NCBI RefSeq assembly: GCF_001458595.1
Contig: NZ_LN890327.1
Coordinates: 547,293 to 611,292, forward strand
Direction of reading: 5' to 3'
Length of the DNA stretch: 64,000 nt
Source of the DNA: Clostridium neonatale
Lineage (GTDB): Bacteria > Bacillota > Clostridia > Clostridiales > Clostridiaceae
This document shows positions 27,093-35,194 of the stretch, piece after piece. A program made the position numbers and the translations under genes. Under the pieces are notes generated by a model. It had not been told where the DNA came from. It ran no database searches and worked only from the letters and a program-made list of their open reading frames with translations. Every line of letters begins with the position of its first letter. Within the stretch, counting starts at the first letter, position 1.

Positions 27093-27371
27093 CCCTTGAG
27101 GGTATAAACTGTTTTGAAAAATATTGCAATAAACTAATGTCATTTAACCTAAAGAATAAAAAAATAAAATATATGCGCCTGGCCTTTTCTTCGGTAAGCT
27201 CAGAAAATCCAGAATGCGCTGAAAAAATCGACGGCTAAAGGATTTTTTGAATTTAAGTTACTGTATTCTATTGGATTTATATTTTATGGGGGATTATATC
27301 ATAGTCGCCTTGGCGATTTTTTTATTAAAATTTAAAGATATATTGGAATTTTATATTGACTAAATGAAATT

Positions 27372-27433
27372 TTAAGCATAAAATAGTTTGCATAGAAACT
27401 AATTAGTTTCTATGCAAACTATTTTATGCTTAA
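27372..27433. repeat. Perfect 62-bp palindrome
   Basis: The two 31-bp arms are exact reverse complements, centred between 27402 and 27403 (core GAAACTAATTAGTTTC). The right arm ends 7 bp before the GGAG ribosome binding site of the membrane-protein gene at 27453. In RNA it would form a 31-bp, mostly A-U hairpin directly upstream of the RBS. In DNA it could be a large operator or cruciform. Confidence 0.97.
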
Positions 27434-27452
27434 CTTTATAGGAGATGATAAT

Positions 27453-27914
27453 ATGAAAAATTTAATTAAATATACACCAAAAGTAGAAAAGAGGACTTTA
27501 CTTTTAATAGCAGGAATAGTATGGGGATTTGCTGGCTTTAGAGTATTAACTTCAGGCTTAGGAGACGTAAAAATTAATAATGGCAACTGGATTATTAGCA
27601 TAGCTTCTGGAAGTATAGTATTTTATATGTTTTTCAAATTTATATTTAGTAAAATGTTTAAAAAGCATACAAGAAGGATTATAAACAGCAGCTTAGAAAA
27701 GCATTGTGTATTTTCATTTTTTGATTTTAAAAGCTATTTCATAATGAGTTTTATGATTTTCTTAGGTATTACAGTTAGAAATATAGGAGTATTTAATCCA
27801 GTATATGTAGGAGACTTTTATATGGGACTTGGCTTAGCACTATTTATGGCAGGAGTATTATTCTTATTAAGCTCAATAAAATTTACTGATACAAAGTTAA
27901 AATATAGTAATTAG
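27453..27914 (+). CDS. Four-helix membrane protein of unknown function
   Basis: The start at 27453 follows GGAGATGATAAT; an in-frame ATG at 27426 lies inside the palindrome and upstream of the RBS. The 153 residues contain about four hydrophobic helices (LLLIAGIVWGFAGFRVL, WIISIASGSIVFYMFFKFIF, YFIMSFMIFLGITV, GLGLALFMAGVLFLLSSI) separated by a basic loop (KKHTRRIINSS). No family was recognised with confidence. A MarR regulator and HsmA-type membrane protein follow, so it may belong to a membrane-stress or efflux group. Confidence 0.7.
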   Translation: MKNLIKYTPKVEKRTLLLIAGIVWGFAGFRVLTSGLGDVKINNGNWIISIASGSIVFYMFFKFIFSKMFKKHTRRIINSSLEKHCVFSFFDFKSYFIMSFMIFLGITVRNIGVFNPVYVGDFYMGLGLALFMAGVLFLLSSIKFTDTKLKYSN

Positions 27915-28099
27915 TTTTTGGGGGAAATTAACAACATGAAACTAAATCAGCACCAATTAAATATCTAATCATTATTAGAATTTAATTGTTTAATAGTTTT
28001 AAGGACGGTTAGAGTACAAGATAGGAAAATTATTAAATAACAGAAGTAAAATTAAGATGAAATATAATAAAATTATTGAAGTAACAGGGGGAAGATTAG

Positions 28100-28531
28100 A
28101 TGAGACAAGATTCTTTCGAGGTAGCAATGCTTATAAAGGAAATATATGCAAATACAATGGGCACAGTTAGTAAGAGTTTAAGAGAAAGTGGACTTACAAA
28201 TCAACAGATCATGGTAATAAAGCTTATTGCTCATAATAAACAGGTTAATATTTCTCAATTGTGTGAAGAAATGTCTCTATCAAAAGGAACAATATCTGGA
28301 ATAGTTGCAAGACTTGAAAAAGCAGATTATGTTAAAAAGATTAAAGATGAAAAGGACAAAAGAAACACATATGTTGCATTTTCAGATAAAGGATTTGAAT
28401 TTGCAAAAAACTTTATAGAAGAAATCAATGGAAGTTTTGATAAGGTATTTGAAAATTTTACAGAAGAAGAAGTAAAGCAAGTAAAAGATGCTTTAACAAA
28501 ATTAAGAAATAAAATAAAGGAGAACAAATAA
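28100..28531 (+). CDS. MarR-family transcriptional regulator
   Basis: A 143-residue winged-helix protein with the MarR layout: LTNQQIMVIKLIAHNKQVNI, then SQLCEEMSLSKGTISGIVAR (recognition helix), then the wing LEKADYVKKIKDEKDKRNTY. MarR proteins bind palindromic DNA and respond to phenolics, drugs or redox. It is separated by only 5 bp from the HsmA-like gene, which is therefore a probable target together with the upstream membrane gene. The RBS is AGGGGGAAG. Confidence 0.92.
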   Translation: MRQDSFEVAMLIKEIYANTMGTVSKSLRESGLTNQQIMVIKLIAHNKQVNISQLCEEMSLSKGTISGIVARLEKADYVKKIKDEKDKRNTYVAFSDKGFEFAKNFIEEINGSFDKVFENFTEEEVKQVKDALTKLRNKIKENK

Positions 28532-28536
28532 ATTAT

Positions 28537-28929
28537 ATGGATGGAAAATTAATTTTTGCAATAATAACAATAACATTAGCGTTAGTGTTTTATACAATAG
28601 GAGTATTTGGAGAAAGAAAGGCAAAAACTCTTAATAAAAATCATGTTATAATATTTTGGTTAGGATTAATATTTGATACAATAGGAACATTTACAATGGG
28701 AGAAATAGCAAAGTCAGGAATAGAAGTTATGAATCCTACAAGTCAAAGTATTCATGGAATCACAGGTGCCTTAGCAATAATATTAATGTTATTTCATGCA
28801 GGATGGGCAACATGGGTTTTATATAAAAATGATGAAAAGAAAAAAGATACTTTTCACAAATTTAGTATAACAGTATGGATTATTTGGTTAATACCATATT
28901 TTATAGGTATGTTTATCGGAATGTCTTAA
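28537..28929 (+). CDS. HsmA-like (TIGR03987-type) membrane protein
   Basis: 130 residues with four hydrophobic helices. LALVFYTIGVFGERKAKTLN, WLGLIFDTIGTFTMGEIAKS, HGITGALAIILMLFHAGWAT and FSITVWIIWLIPYFIGM follow the pattern of the HsmA/TIGR03987 family. The biochemical role is unknown. It lies in one transcription unit with marR, its RBS (AAAGGAG) inside the marR end. Confidence 0.75.
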   Translation: MDGKLIFAIITITLALVFYTIGVFGERKAKTLNKNHVIIFWLGLIFDTIGTFTMGEIAKSGIEVMNPTSQSIHGITGALAIILMLFHAGWATWVLYKNDEKKKDTFHKFSITVWIIWLIPYFIGMFIGMS

Positions 28930-28966
28930 AATATTTATAATAATATATATCATAAGTAAAAGAAAA

Positions 28967-28990
28967 GAGATAGCTTTAATAAGCTATCTC
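28967..28990. terminator. Bidirectional terminator between hsmA-like gene and SASP gene
   Basis: GAGATAGCTT (28967-28976) pairs with AAGCTATCTC (28981-28990). The flanks are A-rich on the left and T-containing on the right, so it can serve both converging genes. Confidence 0.75.
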
Positions 28991-29017
28991 TCTATTTGGT
29001 ACACTCTTTTGGAATCC

Positions 29018-29203
29018 TTATTTTATGCCAGATTCGTATTGTTGTACCATTCTCTTAACCATTTCTCCACCAACGCTTCCGCATTGTTTTGAAGTTAAGT
29101 TTCCATTGTAGTCACTAAATTGAACTCCCATTTCACTAGCTACTTCATTTTTGAATTTAGCTAATCCTTGTTTTGCTTCTGGTACTAATGATGAATTTGC
29201 CAT
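29018..29203 (-). CDS. Alpha/beta-type small acid-soluble spore protein
   Basis: The start at 29203 (MANSSLVPEAKQGLAKFKNE) lies 7 nt after a minus-strand AAAGGAGGA; upstream in-frame residues precede the RBS. The 61-residue product has both family signatures: the germination-protease site region FKNEVASEMGVQFSDYN and GNLTSKQCGSVGGEMVKRMV. SASPs coat and protect spore DNA and are degraded on germination. Expected to be sigma-G controlled. It shows the host is a spore former. Confidence 0.97.
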   Translation of the reverse strand: MANSSLVPEAKQGLAKFKNEVASEMGVQFSDYNGNLTSKQCGSVGGEMVKRMVQQYESGIK

Positions 29204-29330
29204 AATGTATTCCTCCTTTGGAATGTAATATTTTTTGCTAAGCATCTTTGCTTTGCACTATTATTGTGTGCAGAGACAATAAATATAATCTATGAAATTG
29301 GAGGAATATATCCTATAAAAAGGAATTAAA

Positions 29331-29750
29331 TTAATCATGTTTTTTATTTTTACAGTCTTTACATACGCCTCTAAGTTTTAGGTCATGTTCAGTTAAAGTA
29401 AATCCAGTTGTGTTTTTTACAGTCTCTTCTATCTGACTCATTGGACAAGGAATTTCTATCTCTTTATGACAAATATCACATTCTAGATAATGTCTATGAG
29501 TATTGCGTTTTAATCTATACGAAAATACTTTATCATCTTGGATTATTTTTTCGGTTATTTTTTTTTCATAAAATAATTCTAATGTTCTATATATTGTACT
29601 CAAATTTATATTTATATTGTTTTTAAGGTAAATTTGATATATATTTTCAGCAGATAAACTATTCTCAGACTTTGACAATATATTTAATATTTTAATACGT
29701 CCATTGGTCACTTTAAGACCTTTAATTTTTAAAAGTTCTTTTGGATCCAT
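29331..29750 (-). CDS. Fur-family metal-responsive regulator
   Basis: The start at 29750 follows a minus-strand AGGAGATATTA. The 139 residues hold an N-terminal winged helix (LKIKGLKVTNGRIKILNIL, STIYRTLELFYEKKITEKI), the dimerisation domain with HRHYLECDICHKEIEIPCPM, and a second CxxC (GVCKDCKNKK) forming a structural Zn(Cys)4 site. Subtype (Fur, Zur or PerR) cannot be told. It lies 77 bp downstream of an MntP-like exporter on the same strand, suggesting linked metal homeostasis. Confidence 0.92.
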   Translation of the reverse strand: MDPKELLKIKGLKVTNGRIKILNILSKSENSLSAENIYQIYLKNNININLSTIYRTLELFYEKKITEKIIQDDKVFSYRLKRNTHRHYLECDICHKEIEIPCPMSQIEETVKNTTGFTLTEHDLKLRGVCKDCKNKKHD

Positions 29751-29826
29751 ATTAATATCTCCTAACAATAAAATATTAAATATATTATAGCATATATGTA
29801 ACATAAATATATAGGAGAAGGAATCA

Positions 29827-30378
29827 TTAAAATAATAACATTTTTATTCCAAATCCTATAAGTGCTAATCCACCCAAGAAATTTGAATATTTAACAACAT
29901 AATCAATTTTACGTATAAATCTGCATATAAAAAATGCCAATGTACATATAAACATTGTTATAAGACCTATAAAAACAGAATTAATAAATAGTGATAGACT
30001 TATTCCTTGACTATGGAAAGTGGTAAATCCTATAACAAGAGCATCAATACTAACTGATATACCTAATATTAATGATGTACTTTTTTTTATTAAAATGGTA
30101 TTTTCTTTTTCTTTTATTCCATCAATTATCATAAGTATTCCAACTATAGCCATTATAATTCCTCCTATTACAGAAGGAATATTGGTTACATAAGTATCAA
30201 ATAAATATCCTAAGCTTCCACCTATATATGTGAATAGAAATTGAAAAAAAGAAAATGATATTATATACATAATTTTATGTTTTGCATATAGACAATTATT
30301 TAAGCCAATTCCAAGTGTAACGCCGAATGCATCCATAGCCAATGCTATAGCAATTAAAATAAGATATTGAATTTCCAT
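29827..30378 (-). CDS. mntP: MntP-like manganese efflux pump
   Basis: The start at 30378 (MEIQYLILIAIALAMDAFGV) follows a minus-strand AAAGGA; upstream in-frame codons are rejected. The 183 residues form six helices in two inverted repeats, each with the conserved acidic motif: ALAMDAFGVTLGIGL and GISVSIDALVIGFTT, as in MntP (DUF204). MntP exports Mn2+. No yybP-ykoY manganese riboswitch was seen upstream. It is probably cotranscribed with the Fur-family gene. Confidence 0.85.
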   Translation of the reverse strand: MEIQYLILIAIALAMDAFGVTLGIGLNNCLYAKHKIMYIISFSFFQFLFTYIGGSLGYLFDTYVTNIPSVIGGIIMAIVGILMIIDGIKEKENTILIKKSTSLILGISVSIDALVIGFTTFHSQGISLSLFINSVFIGLITMFICTLAFFICRFIRKIDYVVKYSNFLGGLALIGFGIKMLLF

Positions 30379-30639
30379 ATAAAAATCCTTTCTAAAAAAA
30401 TCTCTTACTTTAATAATAATTACGGAAATAAGAATATATGCCAAAATAAAATAAAAACTTATATTACTTAATAAAGAGCAGTATAATATAAAGCTTTAAA
30501 GAAAATAAATCTATTTTATAATAAAAAAACCCTTTATTTAAGTCTATTTTTATTGTATATTATTAAATAGAGTATATTTATTGCTAAATAGTATACGTTA
30601 TTTAAAACTATTAGTGTAGCAAATATAAGGAGGATTTTC

Positions 30640-31857
30640 ATGTCTAATTGTATAATAGCTCAATCAGGAGGACCTACAGCAGTAATTAATTCAAGTGTTG
30701 TAGGATTATTAAAAGGCAATAAGAAGATGAAAGCATTTGATAATGTATATGGTGGGTTAAATGGTATTGAAGGAATATTAGAAAGAAATATAATAAATCT
30801 TTCAGAAATTTCAGATGAAGAAATTTCATACTTTAGATTTACACCATCATCTGGACTTGGATCTTGTAGATATAAATTAAAAGATCCGGAAACCAATGAA
30901 GAAGAATATGATAGATTGATGAAAATATTCCATGAGTATGATATAAAAGCATTCTTTTATGTTGGTGGAAATGACTCAATGGATACAATAAATAAATTAT
31001 CGAAGTATGCTAAGAAGAAAAATATAGATATTAAATTCATAGGAATTCCAAAAACAATTGATAATGATTTAATGTATACCGATCATACACCTGGTTTTGG
31101 AAGCGCAGCTAAATTTATAGGAACTACAGCAATAGAAACATATTTAGACTCTTCCGTATATACTAATAATGGGATATTTATATTAGAAACTATGGGTAGA
31201 GATACAGGATGGCTTGCAGCATCAGCTTGCCTTGCAAGAATTGATAATAAGCCTGTGGCAGACTTTATATATCTTCCAGAAGTAGTCTTTGATGAGGAAA
31301 AGTTCTTAAAAGATGTTAGAAAGAGATTTGAAGAAAATAATAAAGTATACATAGTGGTTTCAGAGGGAATAAGAAATAAAGATGGAAAGTTCATTTCTGA
31401 AATTGAATCTTCAACACAGGATAAATTTGGGCATGCACAATTAGGCGGAGTATGTAATTATTTAAAGAACATTATTATAGAAAATGGAATTACTAACAGA
31501 GTTAAGGCACTTGAACTTGGAATTTTACAACGTTGTTCAATGCATTGTGCTTCTGATATGGACTTAAAAGAAGCATATGATGTTGGTAAATGTGCATACC
31601 AGTATGCAGTTGATGGTGAAACAGGAAAAATGGTTGCAATTAATAGAACAAGTAATTTCTTATATGATGTTTCATATACGTTAGTTGATACAGAAAAAAT
31701 AGCTAATCAAGTTAAATATTTTCCAAAAGAATGGATTAATGAAGAAGGAAACTTCGTTATGCAAGAAGCTTATGATTATTTTAAGCCATTAATTAAGAAT
31801 ATGCCCGAGTTAGCTTTTGAAGGAAACTTACCTAAATACAAAGTGTTTAATTTATAA
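30640..31857 (+). CDS. pfp: PPi-dependent (or PPi-type) 6-phosphofructokinase
   Basis: A 405-residue phosphofructokinase that interconverts fructose 6-phosphate and fructose 1,6-bisphosphate. Visible motifs are IIAQSGGPTAVINSS at the N-terminus, the phosphoryl-donor loop GGNDS (109-113) and PKTIDND (137-143) followed by TPGFGSAAKFI, and METMGRDTGWLA-type substrate binding (LETMGRDTGWLAAS). ATP enzymes have GGDGS and PPi enzymes GGDDS; GGNDS with a residue other than Gly at the fourth position favours PPi use, but this is inference. The RBS is AAGGAGGA. It is divergent from mntP. Confidence 0.88.
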   Translation: MSNCIIAQSGGPTAVINSSVVGLLKGNKKMKAFDNVYGGLNGIEGILERNIINLSEISDEEISYFRFTPSSGLGSCRYKLKDPETNEEEYDRLMKIFHEYDIKAFFYVGGNDSMDTINKLSKYAKKKNIDIKFIGIPKTIDNDLMYTDHTPGFGSAAKFIGTTAIETYLDSSVYTNNGIFILETMGRDTGWLAASACLARIDNKPVADFIYLPEVVFDEEKFLKDVRKRFEENNKVYIVVSEGIRNKDGKFISEIESSTQDKFGHAQLGGVCNYLKNIIIENGITNRVKALELGILQRCSMHCASDMDLKEAYDVGKCAYQYAVDGETGKMVAINRTSNFLYDVSYTLVDTEKIANQVKYFPKEWINEEGNFVMQEAYDYFKPLIKNMPELAFEGNLPKYKVFNL

Positions 31858-31866
31858 TAAACAGAT

Positions 31867-31918
31867 AGGGAGATTATCATAATCGATTTTATTGATCAAT
31901 TTGATGTATCTCCCTTTT
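31867..31918. terminator. Terminator after the phosphofructokinase gene
   Basis: AGGGAGAT (31867-31874) pairs with ATCTCCCT (31908-31915) with a partly paired interior, followed by TTTT. It lies between converging genes. Confidence 0.75.
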
Positions 31919-31943
31919 AATATAATTAAATCAATATTTTTTG

Positions 31944-33251
31944 TTACTGAAATCTTCCATTACATATATCTTCTACAACATTTAAAAATACATGAACTTC
32001 TTTTATAGTATTATAAAGTCCAAAGCTTACTCTTATCATGCCAAGCATTTTTTCATCTGGATTTTTAAGAAAAGCTTTTGCTTCTTCTTCAGTAGCATTC
32101 ATTAACCTTCTACAATAAGGGTGCGCACAAAACCAACCATGTCTAACTGAAATGCCCTTTCTCTTAGCTAAAATTTCAGCAACATCACGATGATACATAT
32201 CTTTTATATTAAAAGTACATATTCCTAACCTGTCATCAAAGAATTCCGTATCACCATAATTAATAACTTTTGGGATACTACTTAGACCTTCTATGGTGGC
32301 TTTTAGTAGCTTGTCTTCGTGTTCTTCAATATAATCATAGCCAATGTCGTCTAAAACTTCTAAAGAATTAATCAATGACATAGTACCCAAAAAATTTGGC
32401 GTACCAGCTTCGTATCTTTCTGGTGGACCGAGATAAGTAATTTCATTATCTAGTACCAAATCAACTGTGCCGCCGCCTATATGATCAGGCTTACCTAAAT
32501 CAAAATCTTTTTTTAATCCTATAATTACGCCAATTCCAAATGGAGAATATATTTTATGAGAAGAGAAGACTAAAAAATCAATTTGCTCATCTTTAGAATT
32601 ACCACCAATATTGATTCTTCTATGTGGAACAAGCTGAGCTCCATCCACGATTAACTTGGCATTATATTTATGAACAATTTTTGCTATATAATGAATATCA
32701 TTTATATAGCCTGTTACATTAGAAGCGCCAGTAAGTGATACATATTTTATTTTACCTAAGTTTTTCTTGAGTTTATCTTCTAATTCTTCTAATTTGAGTC
32801 TTCCATATTCATCAATTTCGATATAGTCTACCTTACCACGATTTCTCCATGGTAAATCATTTGAATGATGTTCCATTCTAGAACTTATAATAATCTCATC
32901 GTCATTATTTTGTGGTAGAATTTTTGAAAGTCTATTTATACCTTCAGTGGTGTTTTTTACTAAGACAACTGTATAGTCATCTTTATTTTTTATATTAAAG
33001 TAATTGATTAAAAAATTTCTAGCTTCATTATACAGATTAGTTGATATTTCAGCTTTTTGCCCAGCTCCTCTGCCAATGGAAGCATAAATTTTACTCATAT
33101 CTTTTAGAACATTTATATTAGATTTAAAAGTTGGAGTAGTAGCAGCATTATCAAAGTTTATTCCATCTATGCATTCACCGTTACCATCGCAGACTTTTTC
33201 ATTTAATCCAATAAATAAATCTCTGATGTTTCCTTTATTTTTTATCTTCAT
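31944..33251 (-). CDS. Cysteine desulfurase / selenocysteine lyase-like class V aminotransferase
   Basis: The ATG at 33251 is chosen because GGAGGAG ends right at an upstream ATG (33257), leaving 6 nt to 33251. The 435 residues have NFDNAATTPT, SRMEHHSNDLPWR, the PLP-binding DGAQLVPHRRI and SSHKIYSPFGIGV (Schiff-base lysine), and a C-terminal HGWFCAHPYCRRL. The length and motifs resemble SufS/Csd-type proteins, but no suf or isc genes are adjacent and the context gives no partner. Role: possibly sulfur mobilisation from cysteine. Confidence 0.85.
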   Translation of the reverse strand: MKIKNKGNIRDLFIGLNEKVCDGNGECIDGINFDNAATTPTFKSNINVLKDMSKIYASIGRGAGQKAEISTNLYNEARNFLINYFNIKNKDDYTVVLVKNTTEGINRLSKILPQNNDDEIIISSRMEHHSNDLPWRNRGKVDYIEIDEYGRLKLEELEDKLKKNLGKIKYVSLTGASNVTGYINDIHYIAKIVHKYNAKLIVDGAQLVPHRRINIGGNSKDEQIDFLVFSSHKIYSPFGIGVIIGLKKDFDLGKPDHIGGGTVDLVLDNEITYLGPPERYEAGTPNFLGTMSLINSLEVLDDIGYDYIEEHEDKLLKATIEGLSSIPKVINYGDTEFFDDRLGICTFNIKDMYHRDVAEILAKRKGISVRHGWFCAHPYCRRLMNATEEEAKAFLKNPDEKMLGMIRVSFGLYNTIKEVHVFLNVVEDICNGRFQ

Positions 33252-33408
33252 ATGCATCTCCTCCAGTATATCTTATTCATAGAAGATATTTAATGTGATA
33301 ATCTTAATCATATATTGTACTATATCATTTTATGATTTCATATTATTAAAGGGAACAAATAGCATTTTTACTCATATATTTATAAAGAATTTTAAAGGAG
33401 GGATTTAA

Positions 33409-34074
33409 ATGAATATAGCAGATAAATATATGTCTCAAGTTAAGAATAAACAGTTTAGATTTATACCACCTAAATTTGATCAAAATTTATTTAGAAGTGA
33501 TGAAGGTAGTATAATGGGAGGAAAAATTAATAATCCAGTAGATGAGAATTTGGAAAGTCCTAACTTATTTCCTAGTGAAACAAGTAAGGATCAATTATAT
33601 TGCTACTATAATGAGATAGGTGAATGTTATAAAGGAAGCAATAAATCAAATACAAATATGAACCAAGGAGCAATGGGGAATACAGAAAATTTGGACTATA
33701 ATCCAAGTTCTATGAGTGAATCAGGTGGTGAAAATCCAAGTTCCATGAGTTATACAGAAGAAGAAAGTACAAATTCTATGGGTGCTGGCAGAAGCGACAT
33801 TGATAAGTATATACCAATGCAGCCAATAGTAAAAGTTCCATTACCATCAGAGATATTAAAAAACTTTGATTTAGAATTAAATGAAGAAACAGATCTTGAT
33901 GAAAATAGAGGAGATGCAGAGGTAAATAGAATATTTTCAGAAATTGAAGCAAATAATCAAAATGTAATGAGTGCATTTTTTGATTATCAAATACCTTCTC
34001 CATTGGCAAAAGTGATTACAAAAAGGATAGTTAAGCTATCTTTACAATATTATAATAAGGAGGAAATGGAGTAA
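33409..34074 (+). CDS. Low-complexity Asn/Ser/Met-rich protein of unknown function
   Basis: A 221-residue soluble protein without signal peptide. The N-terminus (NIADKYMSQVKNKQFRFIPP) and C-terminus (SAFFDYQIPSPLAKVITKRI) look ordered. The middle is rich in Asn, Ser, Met and Gly with a repeated NPSSMSxSE-like motif (NPSSMSESGGE, NPSSMSYTEEE). Its stop overlaps the next gene by one base, so the two are coupled. The composition recalls spore-coat proteins, but this is only a suggestion. Confidence 0.7.
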   Translation: MNIADKYMSQVKNKQFRFIPPKFDQNLFRSDEGSIMGGKINNPVDENLESPNLFPSETSKDQLYCYYNEIGECYKGSNKSNTNMNQGAMGNTENLDYNPSSMSESGGENPSSMSYTEEESTNSMGAGRSDIDKYIPMQPIVKVPLPSEILKNFDLELNEETDLDENRGDAEVNRIFSEIEANNQNVMSAFFDYQIPSPLAKVITKRIVKLSLQYYNKEEME

Positions 34075-34718
34075 TGATGTTATTTGATGATTCATTACCT
34101 AGGGTAAATGGAAAAGTAAGATTGTTACATGCTATTCCAGATGGACCAAATGTAGATGTATATTTTAATGGAAAACTTATATATTCTAATTTAGCTTTTG
34201 GGACTATAACTGAATATATATCAATACCAGCAGATAAATATAAGGTTCAATTATATAAAGCTGGGACAAAATCAAGACCATTAATAACAGAACCATCTGA
34301 GGTTCAACCAAATGGAGTTTATACAATTGCTGTGACCTATGAAAATGGTGAAATATCATTCTTTGTATTAGATGATACACATAATATAACCAATCCATTA
34401 TTGTCATCAGTTAGATTTATAAATTTATCACCAGATTCTCCGCTTTTATCTTTAAGATTACCAGAAAATGTTGTTTTGTTCGATGAAGTATCATATCTTG
34501 AAACAAATGAATATTATCCTATATCTCCTGGAATTTATAATTTCTTGGTAGTAAGCGATGATGGATCATTTGCTAAGTATATTAGTAATATTAGGTTACG
34601 TAAGGCACAGTTCATAACAATATATATAATAGGATTATTCAATAAGAGACCACAGATAGGGTATGTTTTAGTTCAAGATGATACAATGAAAAATACAAGA
34701 TTAATTTTGAATGCTTAA
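34074..34718 (+). CDS. DUF4397-domain protein
   Basis: 214 residues with two DUF4397-like beta repeats: GKVRLLHAIPDGPNVDVYFN ... FGTITEYISIPADKYKVQLY, and SVRFINLSPDSPLLSLRLPE ... EYYPISPGIYNFLV. Each carries the R-x-x-HA/NL-x-PD signature. No signal peptide is visible, unlike most DUF4397 proteins. The start overlaps the upstream stop (TAATGATG) and follows AAGGAGGAAATG. The function is unknown. Confidence 0.8.
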   Translation: MMLFDDSLPRVNGKVRLLHAIPDGPNVDVYFNGKLIYSNLAFGTITEYISIPADKYKVQLYKAGTKSRPLITEPSEVQPNGVYTIAVTYENGEISFFVLDDTHNITNPLLSSVRFINLSPDSPLLSLRLPENVVLFDEVSYLETNEYYPISPGIYNFLVVSDDGSFAKYISNIRLRKAQFITIYIIGLFNKRPQIGYVLVQDDTMKNTRLILNA

Positions 34719-35194
34719 TTATTAGGAGATGTATTCATCTCCTAATATAATAATATTTAGGCTAAACTTGAACATTACTTAAATATTATTATAAGGGAAG
34801 ATAAGCTGTTTTATTAGAGAGAAAAATAGTATTAGCAATAAAATGAAGTCGTTAGAAAAAGAAGCCGGATTTAAGATATTTGATGAAGATGAAATAGACA
34901 AAGTAGAAAAATGAGATTAGTTTTAAAATTACTGATAATAGAATGGTTCAAATTATTGAATCATTCTAATTTTTTTCTTGTTAATGTTTTTATATTACAA
35001 CTGTAAAACAAATTAACTATAGAATATAATGTATATGAAAATGAGTAAAATTGATATAAGTTAGTTATCTATAGTATAATAATCTACAGAAAGTTATTGT
35101 AATTTTTAATTTATACAAAAGTAAAAGTACAGAATAATTTTAAAATTATTCTGTGGGAAATTATAATTGACATAGTATTGCTGGAGGAAGAAAA
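34719..35194. other. Intergenic stretch with two hairpins
   Basis: ATTAGGAGATG / CATCTCCTAAT at 34721-34746 is a probable terminator of the DUF4397 pair, with a weak T-run. AGAATGGTTCAA / TTGAATCATTCT at 34940-34968 is followed by T7 and is a good terminator. Between them a 23-codon ORF (34843-34914, MKSLEKEAGFKIFDEDEIDK...) lacks an RBS and may be a gene relic. Confidence 0.65.

Noticed and set aside
27026..27238. 70-aa open frame after clpB
   Set aside because: It starts inside the clpB terminator, has no RBS and no family resemblance; treated as repeat/relic DNA.
30379..30639. yybP-ykoY manganese riboswitch upstream of mntP
   Set aside because: The conserved loops of that riboswitch were not found; the region is plain A+T-rich DNA.
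34843..34914. 23-codon ORF MKSLEKEAGFKIFDEDEIDK...
   Set aside because: No RBS, no recognised family; kept only as a note in the intergenic entry.
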